64,000 nt of DNA from Chalara sp. BL73 (taxonomy: Eukaryota > Ascomycota > Leotiomycetes > Helotiales), in assembly GCA_918026815.1 (NCBI GenBank), contig CAKJVC010000012.1, positions 1,798,001-1,862,000 on the forward strand, in the 5' to 3' direction. The position numbers were made by a program, and so were the translations under genes. Below are positions 10,329 through 22,049 of the stretch, one piece after another; the stretch's first letter is position 1, and each line of letters starts with the position of its first letter. The notes under the pieces are model-generated. The model made no database searches and was not told the DNA's origin. It worked only from the letters and a program-made list of their open reading frames with translations.

Positions 10329-12182
10329 CTACCGGTCGAGCACTTTTCTTTGGCTATTTAAATGCTTTCCCGTCGATCCTCTGAGACAGTGAAGTGTCAG
10401 GGGTAACGTCTCGCGAACCAACACGACTTGATTGACTGTCAGCTTCTTCCAGCATAGATGCAGCATTATGACTTGATTGGTCGGAGAGATGGTGGCTTTC
10501 CAACTCTTGTGTGAAAGTCTAGATTCCCCTAGCTCAGATTGCTCCGATACCTCAAAATTTATATCCGGCGGCAACGCATCGATAACTGAACAGATTCTTT
10601 TCAGGTGAGTCGGCATCCATATATCGTAAACATTTTTAGTAAATTTGTATGCCGTCCACTTTTCTTTGCCATTCAATGCCGTGAAGCTGAACTCATGGAT
10701 CGGGTGGCGGTAGAAAGTAGTCTTTTTTCCGTCGATTATAGGGTAGTGGCTATAGATTCTTCCCATCCGGTGATCGTGCGAAACTGAGAAAGCGAGAATT
10801 TCTTGATGGAGCTCTATTTCACGCTTTACCAGCCTGAAAAGTTCGACAATACCTCTTACTGCCAAAGTCATGCTGTGAGCATTCTGTCGGTCCGCAACAT
10901 CAAGCGCCGCGGCGCCGCACTTGACCTCGCATGTAAGAAACGGGAAGAACATATGGTATGTACTCATGAAAAAAGACACTTCCGAGAAGCCACCAATAAA
11001 CGGCTGGATTTTTTTAAGCTGATCTGCGGTGAATGCAGTTCGCTTGAATCCAACAGTATAGTCGGGTTGCGGACGAGGCTTGGTTAGAGCGATGGAATTG
11101 TCCCAGCCTTCGTTGACACTTTCGATCAAGGGCTTTAGATGTTTGGCGCCACGTATAGCTAAAGACTGAGCGGAAGGGACGATCAGTCGAGCGATATCTT
11201 GAATAACCTTGGCCTCGTTTCTGTCTTGTATCATTTCGCACGTCTCGTCAAAGAGATCATCCTGAAACAATAAATCCTTTGGAACTATTTGCTCGGCTTC
11301 AAGAAGGGTCCGGCAAACGGCCTTGCTTGTGTCCGCGATACCCAAATCCGATTTACGCATAAAGCTACCCTCGGTCTCGAGCAGGGTTTTATATTGCGGG
11401 CTTTGATGCGGAGCACTTTTGGCTTCCCTCGGCTGTTCATTGCTAGGGGTGGTAGAGCTGGCGGAGCCAGCTTCCGATTGTTTGCCACGCAAGGAAGACG
11501 ACGACTTTTTCCTTGCAAGTAGATGGTTCATGTTCATCTCTGATATCCAGTACTTCTCATACCAGCTGTCCTTTTCGAAATTGTTAAGATCCTTCCTAGT
11601 CTGATCGTCTTGTTTGAAATATTGCTCAGGCCAGCGTCCCATTTCTCTCCAATAATCAATTGGATTGGGGATTTTATCATTACTGCCGTTCGTCTTCTCC
11701 TGATCACATGTGTCCTTAACAGCAGCACCTACAACAGATGCCTGCCGTCGCTTTCGAGGGCGCTTCGTTGGCGCGCAACCGCGTGGTTCTTCGGGTCCTT
11801 GAGCACGTTTTCGTTTTCGATCTTTATCTTGCAGAGGGGCAGATAGATTCTGTGGTAACTTAACTTGGGGTCAGCTTTATAGCGTAGCAGAACGGGGGTT
11901 ACATGCCTCTTTGCTAGGGGTGTTGCTCTTTGGGGAGGGAAATAGCTGCGTTGGTTCGGTATTTCTGTCTTTGGATACAGTTCGTTCTTGGGCGCGTTGT
12001 ATCTCTTCTATGCGTGCGCTTTTGCGAGAAGAAGCGACCTTCTTGATACCTTGTGGCCGCGCTTTTATTAATGATCAGCCAAAGTAAACGACAGAATGAG
12101 TGGCCCCCTTACTTTCATCTTGTGGCACAGAGCGTTGCCGCTCAGCTTTTTGGATGTTTAGGTTCGCTTGACGCGGGGCCAT
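10329..12182 (-). CDS. DUF7924-type PD-(D/E)XK nuclease-like protein, about 587 aa
   Basis: Modelled as three exons: 12182-12113, 12061-11903 and 11863-10329. The start is ATG at 12182 (MAPRQANLNIQKAERQ). Intron 1 is 49 bp and well supported; intron 2 (39 bp) is short and its acceptor is a choice. The N-terminal 150 residues are basic and disordered (RKRKR, KRPRKRRQ, likely nuclear targeting). The C-terminal half is the conserved domain, with RPQPDYTVGFK followed by FLTCEVKCGAAALD, where E-x-K fits a PD-(D/E)XK active site, then ISHDH-like and KWTAYKFTKNVYDIW segments. The family is abundant and poorly characterised in Pezizomycotina, often in accessory regions. Nuclease activity is inferred from the motif. 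No stops or frameshifts in the main exon. Confidence 0.7.
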
Positions 12183-12599
12183 ATCGACTGGAAGGAGGAG
12201 GCGTAACAAGCAAGTGGGCTTATATTGCCGCTAGGGTTGATGGACGGAGGGAAGACTCAAAGGTCGCAGGCAGGACGAGGATAGTGGGCGACGAAAGCGC
12301 TAGAGTTTTGGGATGATGACAGCGGCAACCATTGTTATTTTTGTCAATTCGTGAACCAGCATCCCCTCCCCTGGAACCACTTACATCTGAGACTAGCCCT
12401 ATCGAGAACGTAGAAATCGAGCTGGATCGGCTCGACGTCGGTTCTGAAATGCCGATTGTAGATGGAAGAAACGTTGGGATCGCAAATACAGAGTGCCTGG
12501 CTTTGGAAGTCATTTGGCGACTGTCCTCATTAAAGATTAGTTGGGGGAACGGCGCTTGCTTGCCGAATAGAACAGTAATATGGGGCTCGAATTGCCATT
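12183..12599. other. Upstream region of the DUF7924-type gene
   Basis: Presumed promoter and 5' leader. An open frame on the plus strand crosses this region but has no protein-like features. Confidence 0.35.
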
Positions 12600-12722
12600 A
12601 CTTTACATACAGGAGACTGGCCAGGGGCAAGTGTAAGCGAGCCCTGTGGTGTCAGGGGCCGAGCCCTAAAAGGCTGAGCCCCAAGGGGCTCCAAGCGAGA
12701 CGGGCCCAGGGCCCTGACAATG
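12600..12722 (+). repeat. Partial LTR, family D-related
   Basis: Matches the GGCTGGCCAGGGGCC...GCGAGCCCTGT section and the CAGGGCCNTGACA end of family D LTRs (28603, 38383). Truncated on the left. Confidence 0.6.
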
Positions 12723-12953
12723 TGGAGTTATTCTCACTAGAGAAAGCAGAGAGACTCCAACAAGTAAAACAACACAGCATTGGGGGAGGAAAGCATCGGC
12801 AAGAAATCGACACGGCAAACCAAGAAGAGGAAGCGTCCTTCTACTCCAATAGAACAATTGTCTTCTGAGAGAGAGGGGGGATTTCGCGATGCAGAAAGCA
12901 AGGCGGAAAGGCGCACAGTGATTGAGGACAGAGATTTTCAAGATCGGACCAGG

Positions 12954-13210
12954 TGTCACGGCCCTGGCCCTATCTCGAGCTTGGCTTCTGATGCCACAGG
13001 GCTCGGCACCCCAGAGCTTGGCGACCGACGCTACAGGGCTGGCTTAAACTGGCCCCTGGCCAGCCTCCTGTATATAATGCACTGCTCTCCTTCCCTTTTT
13101 CTGCCTGTAGCTTGTTCTCTTAGTTATAGCAATCGACAGTCGTTCATACCTTTGAGTCCCTCTACCTAAGATCTACGGATCGAGATCCCTGTTCGCCTTG
13201 AATTGTTACA
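12954..13210 (-). mobile_element. Solo LTR, family D
   Basis: TGTCACGGCCCTGGCCC...TTGTTACA, reverse orientation relative to 28603-28890. No target duplication (CCAGG versus AAAGT). A plus-strand open frame of 129 codons runs from 12780 into it and is not convincing as a gene. Confidence 0.75.
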
Positions 13211-13440
13211 AAAGTTGCTGTTTGTATCACTTCCTGTGATGCTTCTTCGTATGATGACTTGAAATTGCTTAAGTCGGTTACCCACAGGGAACGTAGCACC
13301 GCGATCTCAGCGCAGTGCCATTATGCTCGTTGTAGGTGGTTGACTTGTTCTCGTTCATTCCAGGTTCAAATCCATGTGCGAGAGCTATAATTAATACATC
13401 CATGTGGTGGTCTGTGCACCGCGGGGCATTCATGTGATTT
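13211..13440. repeat. Single arm of the 4037-5061 inverted-repeat element
   Basis: Same order of blocks as the right arm at 4829-5061: GTTTGTATCACT, AGTCGGTTACCCAC, GTAGCACCGCGATCTCA, CATCCATGTGGT. No second arm nearby. Confidence 0.7.
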
Positions 13441-14129
13441 TGGCTGCATACCAAATATGTTACAGGCCATACAAGCCACAACAGGCCAACCCCGCAGCCC
13501 TTGAAAAAATTTAAGTGGAGAACCAGCGGCACACAATTCGCCCTCCACTGTAACATTAGCGACGTCATTTCAAGAGTTTTGTCAATTAAGTCTTGAAAAA
13601 AAAAGTAAAAAAGCTGTTAGTTGTATATTTAAACAGGTTTGTAACTACACTTCTGTTACTTTTATAGTTACTGGTGCTTAACATTAGTCAGGACAAGGAC
13701 ACTCAATCCTATATAAAATCTAGACACCTGGCTCGCTGGTTGGGCTACTGGACTGGTTCTGGGCCTGCCAGAAGTCGAAAACTGGGGGGTTCTATAATTT
13801 AAAGTATAATTGCCGTCCGGCAGGTCCAAACATCTTAATCGGAGTCACAATGAGAACAAGATGTAGCGCAGCCATTCATCGAATGGGGGATGGCCAGTTA
13901 TTTACTGGTTTCGCTAATGCAATGCCATTTGCCGCCACTGTATGCACCCCTCTATGCATAATTCATTTAAGTTACTATTGGCCTTGAAGGCCCATTACTG
14001 CTGTAATACAACCCGTACGTATGTTCCATTAAGCCGCAAATTGGAGCCTCTCCGGCACTCAGCCCATCCTCATCTTCGCCGCTTCGCCGAGGTCGTGAAA
14101 TTTTTTTAAATTACATTAATTGGGCCTAC
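13441..14129. other. Intergenic, AT-rich, nothing recognised
   Basis: No gene-like ORF. Probably includes the 3' region of the receptor gene on the minus strand. Confidence 0.4.
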
Positions 14130-17100
14130 CTATAGATCTGCTATTTCCCTCAACCATTGCTGGATTGATACGCTGGTGTTCACATTATCAGTTGGAGAAG
14201 ACCTCAATAAACTAGTACCATCGATGTCAAGGAATGTATGGCCGTGACATGGAGAAACACTTCCAAGCTCATAGCTTTCCAATCTATTAAAACAGCTTCT
14301 GCATAAATCCTCGCCCTCACAAACCGTGCAAACGAGTCGACCGGTATCAACACTTAGATTTATACCACACCCATCACAGTAAGCATCGTATTCGGGTGAA
14401 CATAGAGCCAATTGGTGCGCAAAGGCAGCGGCAGACTTTTTATCGTCTCCAATCCAGGCGAATGCTCGCCCAACATAATCAAACAGCGCCGATCTTGAGT
14501 CTGGAAATTTGAGGCAAATGCTGGCCAACTGCTTGACGTACGCAAGCACACTGCTACGGGCCGAGAGCTTAGCAGCCGCATAGCACCGTTTTTGGAAGAC
14601 AAGACCTAAGTTGTTGACTGCATTGAGCGTTAACGTGTTCTCAGAACCCCAGATCCTCTCGTATCCATGTATCGCCCGCCAGTACATCTGCTCCGCCGCG
14701 ACTAGCTTGCCTTGGTCGGCGTAAAGGATTCCTAGGTTGTAGACCGTGTCAAGCGTCGACGTGTGCTCTAGACCCCATGCTTTCTCTTTGCCTTGCAAAG
14801 CCCGCTTATACATCTGTTCGGCTTCAGCTAGCTTGCCTTGGCTTTTATAAAGGATCCCTAGGTTGTTGACCGTGTGAAGCGTCGACGTGTGCTCTAGACC
14901 CCATGCTTTCTCGTAGCCTTCCAAAGCCCGCTTGTACATCTGCTCGGCTTCGGCTAGCTTGCCTTGGCTTTTATAAAGGACCCCTAGGTTGTTGACCGTG
15001 TCAAGCGTCGACGTGTGCTCTAGACCCCATGCCTTCTCGTAGCCTTGCAGAGCCTGCTTGTACATCTGCTCGGCCTCGGTTAGCTTGTCCTGATCTGCGT
15101 AAAGAAGCCCTAGATTGTTGACCGTGTCAAGCACTGACGTATGCTCTGGCCCCCATGCTTTCTTTTTGCCTTGCAGAGCCCGCTCGTACATCTGCTCGGC
15201 TTCGGCTAGCTTGCCTTGCTTGGCGTAAAGAAGCCCTAGATTGTTGACCGTGTCAAGCGTCGACGTGTGCTCTGGACCCCATGCTTTCTCGTAGCCTTGC
15301 AGAGCCCGCTTGTACATCTGCTCGGCTTCGGCTAGCTTGCCTTGGTCGGCGTAAAGAAGCCCTAGATTGTTGACCGTGTCAAGCGCCGACGTGTGCTCTA
15401 GACCCCATGCTTTCTTTTTGCCTTGCAGAGCCCGCTCGTACATCTGCTCGGCTTCGGCTAGCTTGCCTTGGCTTTTATAAAGGATCCCTAGGTTGTTGAC
15501 CGTGTGAAGCATCGACGTGTGCTCTAGACCCCATGCCTTCTTGTAGCCTTCCAAAGCCCGCTTGTACATCTGCTCGGCTTCGGCTAGCTTGCCTTGGTGG
15601 GTGTAGAGGTTCCCTAGGTTGTTGGCTGTGTCAAGCGTCGACGTGTGCTCTAGACCCCATGCCTTCTCCTTGCCTTGCAAAGCCCGCTTGTACATCTGCT
15701 CGGCTTCAGCTAGCTTGCCTTGGCTTTTATAAAGGGCCCCTAGGTTGTTGACCGTGTCAAGCGTCGACGTGTGCTCTAGACCCCATGCCTTCTCGTAGCC
15801 TTGCAGAGCCCGCTCGTACATCTGCTCGGCCTCGGTTAGCTTGTCCTGATCTGCGTAGAGGCGGCCCAATTCGTGGCATACCCATGCCATCCCATCATCT
15901 ATAGAAAGCCCGTTCAAAATCATATGTGAACATCTAGCTGCATGCTGGAGTAGTCGTCGTTTTGTCAACCAAGGCCGAACAGCCTGCTTTTCCGGGACAT
16001 GTGATCCAACAAACTTCACAGCTAGCCTAGCTAGATCGTAATCCCACACTTGGTTAAGAACATGAACTGTCCACGAATAAACGCACCCATGCATGCTGTA
16101 CCCTTGTGACTCGATCAATTCTTGCGAAGAAATTTCTACCTCTACTAGTCCGTGGTTACTCAGTATCCGCATTGCTTGATGGAAGCTTAATTCGTTTTTA
16201 ACAAGTTCTCGTACCCAGTCTGGGTCGTCAGAGTCACCGTGCTGAAGAAGCTCTAACCAGAGATCTTGGCTATTAAAGTACGCCCAGAAGCAAAGAAGCC
16301 TAGCTGAAAGGTTATTTTGTTGTTTAACATGCTGAAATGAAATATGCCATGTAGAGTAGAGCGTTCGGTCTTCGTACGAGCTTAATTCAGGGCTCGACTC
16401 TTGGAGTTGCACCCATGACTCATTGTACAGACGAAGATAATCTGAAGGACTTATCGCCACTTGATCAAGATATGCTCCAGCGGTAGCTAATGCAAGAGGA
16501 AGTCCGTCTAATTCTTTAGCAAGCTTGATAGCATCGGCGTCTAGCATTATATTCAGTGCTGCAGTATAAGAATCTAAAACGTCCTTACCACTTCTCAGTT
16601 TTTCCCGTCTCGACTCATTCGACAAAATCTCAAGACTATCACGCACATCCCGGAGCTTACGAATCTGGATAGAATGACCGAATTTAACTTGCGACGACCG
16701 CGTTATAATAATAATTGATCCTTGATATGATTCAGGAAAGAACTTTCGAATATCTACTGCTCCGGGATCCGTGTTTCCAGGCAATTTTGGGTTGTCGTAG
16801 TTGTCATAGATTATTAGCCATCGCGTATTGTTAGGCTGACTCAACCATGCCTTGACACTATCTACTACTTCGTCGAGGTTTTCTTTTGTATCTAAGTTGC
16901 TCAGCTGGCTGGCTGAAGAGTGTTCTCGTGATATCTGCTTGGCTATTTTGGCAAAGCTCTGCTTTAAAGAATCTTCATTCTTGATGTTCAACCAGAATAT
17001 TGCCGAGTAGGTGTTTCTATGCCGCTTTGCATATGCAACACTAAGTTGCGTTTTGCCAATTCCGCCTAGGCCGTGAAGAATAACTGTTCGGCGGGAGCCG

Positions 17101-18031
17101 TCGCCGTTGAGCGCCCTATGCATCTCTAGGAGTTCCTCCTCTCTTGCTACGAAGTGTTCGATATCAGAAACATTAGAAAGACTGAAGGCGACTGAAAAGT
17201 CCTCGCGCTTAATCCCTACTCTAGTCAGAAGCTCCCTAACAACCCAATGCACCGTTGCTCTTGATAAGTAGTGGTGGTAAAAGAAAGGGACCCACCCTTT
17301 GACGCTTTCTCGATCTCTTCTCTGAGTCGCTTCAATGCTTTCACCTTCCCTTCGCCGTAGATGAGCGGCATATTGACGTCGAAAATGCCTAGTAACGAGT
17401 ATGCCATATCTTCTTTACAGGTAGTTACACGACTTGAAGCCCATGACATTCGCTCGGTGACGCTGAAATCAGACAACGGACTTCCCCGGAGGGCTTTGGC
17501 CGGAATCCCTGTTACTTTGCAGATATGTCGTTCTAAGGAATTCTTATTGCCCAGCAGCTCCCCTTCTTTGGAGAAGAATTCGACTGAAGTCGGCGCAATA
17601 AGTTCTTGAAGGGTCCAGCCTCGAGTAAACCATCTGCTCTTCCGGAATATCGCTTCCCAGGGCTCGTGGGCCGTGTCGTCCGTGTCGAAGGAACGTCTCG
17701 AAGCATCTGATAGATAGACGTAGCATCTAGTCGCACCCCGGTACCAGCGAAACATAGAGTTGATAGCCTCTGCGAGCTCAGCGCTATTTGATTTATCGAT
17801 ACAACAAGTATCTACCCAAAAGTATTGCAAGCCATCACGCCTAGCCTGTTCTCCGCAGAACTGTATCTTGCTGTAGCCGGCCTTGCTCTTGCCCGTGCCA
17901 TTTATCAGGTCTTTAAAAATGACCTCCTCCACTCCCCATGTGTGCGAAAGTATAGCGTACTGGGGGATGTCGTCGCCAAAGAATTCGGCAAGGCTGAACT
18001 CGCCGTCGTTCTTGAATTCGAGCAGACGCAT
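14130..18031 (-). CDS. HET-NB-ARC-TPR receptor with C-terminal ZZ-like finger, 1281 aa
   Basis: Two exons, 18031-17292 and 17235-14130; the 56-bp GT-AG intron joins in phase. ATG at 18031 gives MRLLEFKNDGEFSL, the usual start of this HET type. Residues 1-245 are the HET domain (AILSHTWG, FWVDTCCIDKSN, RGWTLQELIAP), close kin of the HET domain at 5868. NB-ARC follows, with P-loop GLGGIGKT, WLIIYDNYDN and a GLPLALA motif. Ten near-identical 42-residue TPR units come next, of the kinesin-light-chain-like type. A C-terminal CxxC...CxxC...CxxC cluster (CDGCG, CTVC, CRSC) fits a ZZ zinc finger. The gene is intact. Expected role: sensing through the TPR array and triggering HET-mediated cell death; the ligand is unknown. 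The alternative of two genes is unlikely because of the phase and the HET-NLR precedent. Confidence 0.9.
14610..15869 (-). repeat. Coding tandem array: ten 126-bp TPR units
   Basis: The units share the frame LGxLYxxQGKLAEAEQMYxR and extend exactly 1260 bp. Differences sit at the same few positions (after LY: ADQ, KSQ, THQ, AKQ; YEKAW, KEKAW or KKKAW; H or D before TVNN). A degenerate eleventh unit follows. Confidence 0.95.
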
Positions 18032-18778
18032 TATTCGGCCAGATTTGAGGTTCGCAAAGGAAAAGGTTCTCGGCAGGTATCGAGCCGTCAAGTCGGCTAT
18101 ATGCGAAATTAGTTGAAGAGTTGGGAGAGGACGGTGGATTGAGGCTGACGCACCCAGCTGAGCGGCAGCCTGCGATTGCCAGGCCTCACCGCATCATTCT
18201 AGGGAATCGTAGCTGATTCTCTGGGATATTGAAGATCTCCGCTCGGTCGAGCCATGATTTATTGTTGACGCCGAGGGATCATCTCAGAGGTTAGCAATGT
18301 AGACATAGCAGACATCTACTGTAGGCACAAGAATCTGCTCTGGCTCAGCGAAATAGGTGGCGTGTAAGCTTCTGCCACTGACTTTCTAAGCCTCAAAACC
18401 TCAGGCATGCACTGCGTTTCTACTCAGCGCATGGTTCCAGCAGCAACGCGGGGGGGACTAGTGGAGCTAACAATGTAGGTCAAACTGATAATCTTAGAGT
18501 GTTCGGAACCGAAGCCGATTTCGAATTCCACTTGGGTACTGTCAGCATGAGGTATGAAGCAGAATGGGCAGAATTGGCTTAGCTCTGCGATGACAATTAG
18601 CAGCGCTCTCTGGGGTGCCCGGTGTGCACAGCCACAAGTGTCTGGAAATGGACCCCACTAAACATAAAAAACCAGCGACACTCACCACCGCCAACTTTTA
18701 GAAAATCCTCGCCGCGGTCAGCAACATATCACCACGCTTTACGTCAATATCGACACTCGATCATCTCCCCTAGCATCA
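18032..18778. promoter_or_regulatory. Shared upstream region between divergent genes
   Basis: 747 bp between the start codons of the HET-NB-ARC-TPR gene (minus) and the HNH gene (plus). No clear TATA or repeat identified; listed from gene orientation only. Confidence 0.35.
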
Positions 18779-19425
18779 ATGAATCCTCCCGACCAGGCCC
18801 ATCGCACACCATCTGATTCGTCGTCCCGTCGAGGACACTCTAATTACAATCTATGCCCCCCCCGTCCTCTTGAGATCCACCACAGAGAATTCGTCAGGAA
18901 CTTCATCTTCAGGCTCTAAGAGAAGCGCGCAGTCGTACATAATGGCAGTGATGCATGCCGCTCCCGCACTCGGGCATCAAGTAGGTCTAACTTCAACAAC
19001 AACACAAAGGCGCAGGTGAGGGAACAGTACAATAACAAATGCTGGCATTGTGGAGCAAGCCCCGCGGATGTCTGCCATGTCATTGGCAGCAGAGATGACA
19101 CCGTAAGTAGCACGTGAGTTCAGCGGCGGGTGATCCGACTTCGTCCTAGTTTCAAGATGCCATTATAGATGGTCTGATCGACTTCCAAAGGAAACAGAAC
19201 CCACAAAACGCGATCGCACTCTGTGGTACTTGCCATACGAATTTCGACCATGTCTATAAACCTTCATTCTTCTTCTTACCCACCGATCTGAACTATTTCC
19301 TCAACTACGAACGACAAGATCGGAAACGTCGTCGAAAACTGGGTCGTCGTACGGGCACAGTTCCGGCGCGGATGCGTCCTACTGCACAAGTGATGCGTTG
19401 TGTACGTGAATTCAATAGAGCGTAG
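18779..19425 (+). pseudogene. HNH endonuclease-like gene with one in-frame stop
   Basis: Two exons, 18779-19102 and 19150-19425, with a 47-bp intron (GTAAGT...CCTAG, phase 0), giving 200 codons. The HNH core is complete: NNKCWHCGA, HVIGSRDD, then LCGTCHTNFDHVY in exon 2, i.e. Cys pairs plus His as in fungal HNH_2-type nucleases. The C-terminus is basic (RKRRRKLGRR). A single TAA at 18917-18919 (codon 47) interrupts an otherwise open frame; a CAA-to-TAA change would explain it and fits RIP context. It may be a recent pseudogene, or translation may start downstream; no in-frame ATG is seen between the stop and the HNH motif. It faces the receptor gene at 18031 head to head. Substrate unknown. 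Confidence 0.75.
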
Positions 19426-19705
19426 CAGAGAGCGTATTGTACCTCGTAGAGCTGTAGGTCAATACATGTGAAAAGGTTGAATTGAATTATAAGTACACAG
19501 GGAAACTATTCCGTGATATAAAGCTTCCAGCACGTGATAACTACTCTCGTAGATCTCCCCCCTTTTTGGCGGTGAGCTCAAGCGAGCTTCGCCTTGGCGA
19601 TTCAGGAGCGCTGCCTTACATAATAACAAGCATATCAAGATCACCAAATAAATCAAAGAGTTGAAAGTGCTGAGTTAGGAGAACTCCATACGCGAATTGT
19701 TATAA

Positions 19706-20002
19706 ATGACTTCCCCCCTCAATATCCCGGACGCGCTCCTTTCCAACCCGGTCTTAGTGAGTATAGTGCGACAAAGTCATCGAACGAGGCCGCCCATGGC
19801 ATCTTTGCAGCATGCTGTACTTACGCTACCGAAGCTCAACCTCCATGGGATTCCTCAAGATATTCGAGATGCTTTGCGGCAATCGCAGGATGCGTACAGC
19901 GAAGAATTAGATCTTAATGGCTCAGACGCGAGCAGTCAAGGGAGTATCGAGCTCGGGGAACCAGAAGAAAACGATTATGAGGAGGGGAGGGGAAGCGTAT
20001 GA
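19706..20002 (+). CDS. Hypothetical protein, 98 aa
   Basis: Open frame from ATG with an acidic, Ser-rich C-terminus (LDLNGSDASSQGSIELGEPEEND). No motif, signal peptide or membrane helix. Codon composition looks plausible but no family is recognised, and it could be a fragment of a spliced gene continuing downstream. Confidence 0.3.
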   Translation: MTSPLNIPDALLSNPVLVSIVRQSHRTRPPMASLQHAVLTLPKLNLHGIPQDIRDALRQSQDAYSEELDLNGSDASSQGSIELGEPEENDYEEGRGSV

Positions 20003-21319
20003 ATACGAGAGAGGAGAACCTAGAAGCAGATCGCAACGAGGTGAGGCAGAACAGAGATGTGCAAGCGGGAATACAGAGCAGGTGATGAAAAGCACGAAGC
20101 CAATAGAGAAGAGGGACGCAAGAGCACTTTGGAGGAGAAAGACTGCTTAGAGGCGAATCTGGAAGCGGCATTTTCACACCCAAGTTTACGCCATCACGAT
20201 ATCGATTCCGTATTAAAATCAGGCAATAGTTCATCTCACTCCGGCGCTGGGGACCCAGCGCAACGAGCAACGATGCAGCGAAGTTCTTTCAGCGGGTAGT
20301 ATAGAAACAATACATTACGTTGAATTATAACGTCCGTCCCTGCGTGCCAAGACGCACACTGTCACAAGACAAATCTATAGTTTAGTAATCGTAACTTTTT
20401 TCTCAGCAAGTCTACAAATGTATTATTAATAAAGTTACCCTCTTTAGTTATTTATCTTTTAAGGTCTACCTTAGTAATAAGAAAAGGACTCTATTTGATC
20501 ATACTGTCGATCTTTTTAAGTATGGCACTAATCGCCGCTTCAGCTGTTCCCCCCTGTTTAAACGCAACCATTAAAGCCTCTTTAAAATTCGGAGAACTTG
20601 GGGAAAGGTCCCAAAACAAGAGAATATGGTATTGAATTTTGAAGATGCTCAAAGAGGAAATGATGAAGTCCGAGGGTTACTCCGGTGGGAGGGAGAGGCA
20701 TAAAGCGCCACATGCTTTAGCATCAGATTTAGTACTAATTAGCCAGCATTAGTATAAACTGGCCTGATCAAATAATACCGTAGAATTAGAGCCTCAGGCA
20801 TGAAGACTTGGTAGTGGCTAAAGCTGAGGATGATGATGATGATGATTCTATTTAACGCCTGGGCGTAGAATGTCCTAAGTCAAACTACTTGGCCTCCAAA
20901 ACTGAAGATAGGGCGCTAAGGGCCTAATGTCCCTAGGTTGAGGTTCTAGTTACAAGTATGGACCTTTGTACTTTGCCAGAGTATGTCCAAAAAGATCGAT
21001 GCTAGCGTTGTTCCCTAGCTGCTAAGTATAAGTAAGTTCGAGAGCGTGTGTATTCGCTGTGCTAAGCACAAACTAAGGGAAAACCCCGCAGGGAAAACCT
21101 CAGAAACACGGTCTTTGTTTCAGGCGCCATCCTCTTTGCGCTGCCCTCCTAGACCCCGTGGCTCTCCGCAACAGTCTGCATAACCAAAGTGACACTTTTT
21201 CTCCGTGTCTCGGCTCTAGGGGGCTTTTTCGGGTAGTCGAATGGTCGCAAGCAATCAAGTATTCGAAAAAGGGTTTTGTAATTGTCGTTGTGATAGTGAG
21301 GTCCTCTATTCCGTGATTT
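20003..21319. other. Intergenic, nothing recognised
   Basis: About 1.3 kb with short frames only. A GAT microsatellite lies near 20829-20848. No shared repeat until the LTR at 21320. Confidence 0.4.
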
Positions 21320-21573
21320 TGTTCCAAATAGAGGGGAAAAGTCACGTGGCCTTCAGAGAGTATAGGGTAAACAGGTATCAATTGCTGAAGGTTATAGAAC
21401 CTCAAATCTACAGAACGAATCTATCTACTTATAGAGGTGTAATACTTACACATGTGAGTATCACATACGTAACGTATACGTAAGTTAATTCATCATCAGC
21501 TCTACAATACGTATGCGTGCACGTATTCGCATACGTATGGCTAGGCATGATCCTTAGACTAGTCAGTTCAACA
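21320..21573 (-). mobile_element. Solo LTR, family A, with 5-bp target duplication
   Basis: 254 bp, TGTTCC...CAACA, flanked by GATTT at 21315-21319 and 21574-21578. Shares the block GTCACGTGGCCTTCAGAGAG with the copy at 2656. It is longer owing to an ACGTA-rich stretch near its right end. Confidence 0.9.
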
Positions 21574-22049
21574 GATTTGTATCTGTAGGAAGTAGGGGTT
21601 TACGGATCCACATACGACCCACCAGGTCGCGTGGTCCGCACAACCCCCATTTTGTAGAATCTAGAGTAGAGCCTAATACAACAACAATCATTACCATATC
21701 CATCAAGAGCAAGAGCGTGGCCTACAAAGTAGAGCTACGCCTTTTGCCCCGTGGAAGGTAAGATGCTTGAACCAACAATAAGGCCGAAATCTTGTATTTT
21801 ATTCCAGCGTAGTCCGATTCGCAGTACTACCATTCAGACTACACTGGATTGAATTACGAATATGGGCCGTGCACTCTCTTGTAGCATGTCAAGGTATTGC
21901 ACTTCAACACCAACCACTCCGAGATGCACTGTTTCAAATAGATCGCAATTGTAGTACTCCGAATCTAAAAACATTGCACGTCAAAATCAAGGGTGGGGAG
22001 CCAGATTTTGACTCCACGGTTTCTATAAATACAACAAGGGCTACCACTT
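21574..22049. other. Intergenic, nothing recognised
   Basis: No gene. A short stretch near 21700-21750 (AGCAAGAGCGTGGCC...CTACGCCTTTTGCC) resembles 42925-42960, suggesting a repeat fragment. Confidence 0.35.

Noticed and set aside
12332..12868. 178-codon plus-strand ORF
   Set aside because: Crosses a partial LTR and has no motif or codon structure; starts inside the presumed promoter of the DUF7924-type gene.
14130..18091. Two separate genes: a 288-aa HET protein and a 1040-aa NB-ARC-TPR protein
   Set aside because: A 56-bp intron joins them in phase, and the second frame lacks a credible ATG at its start.
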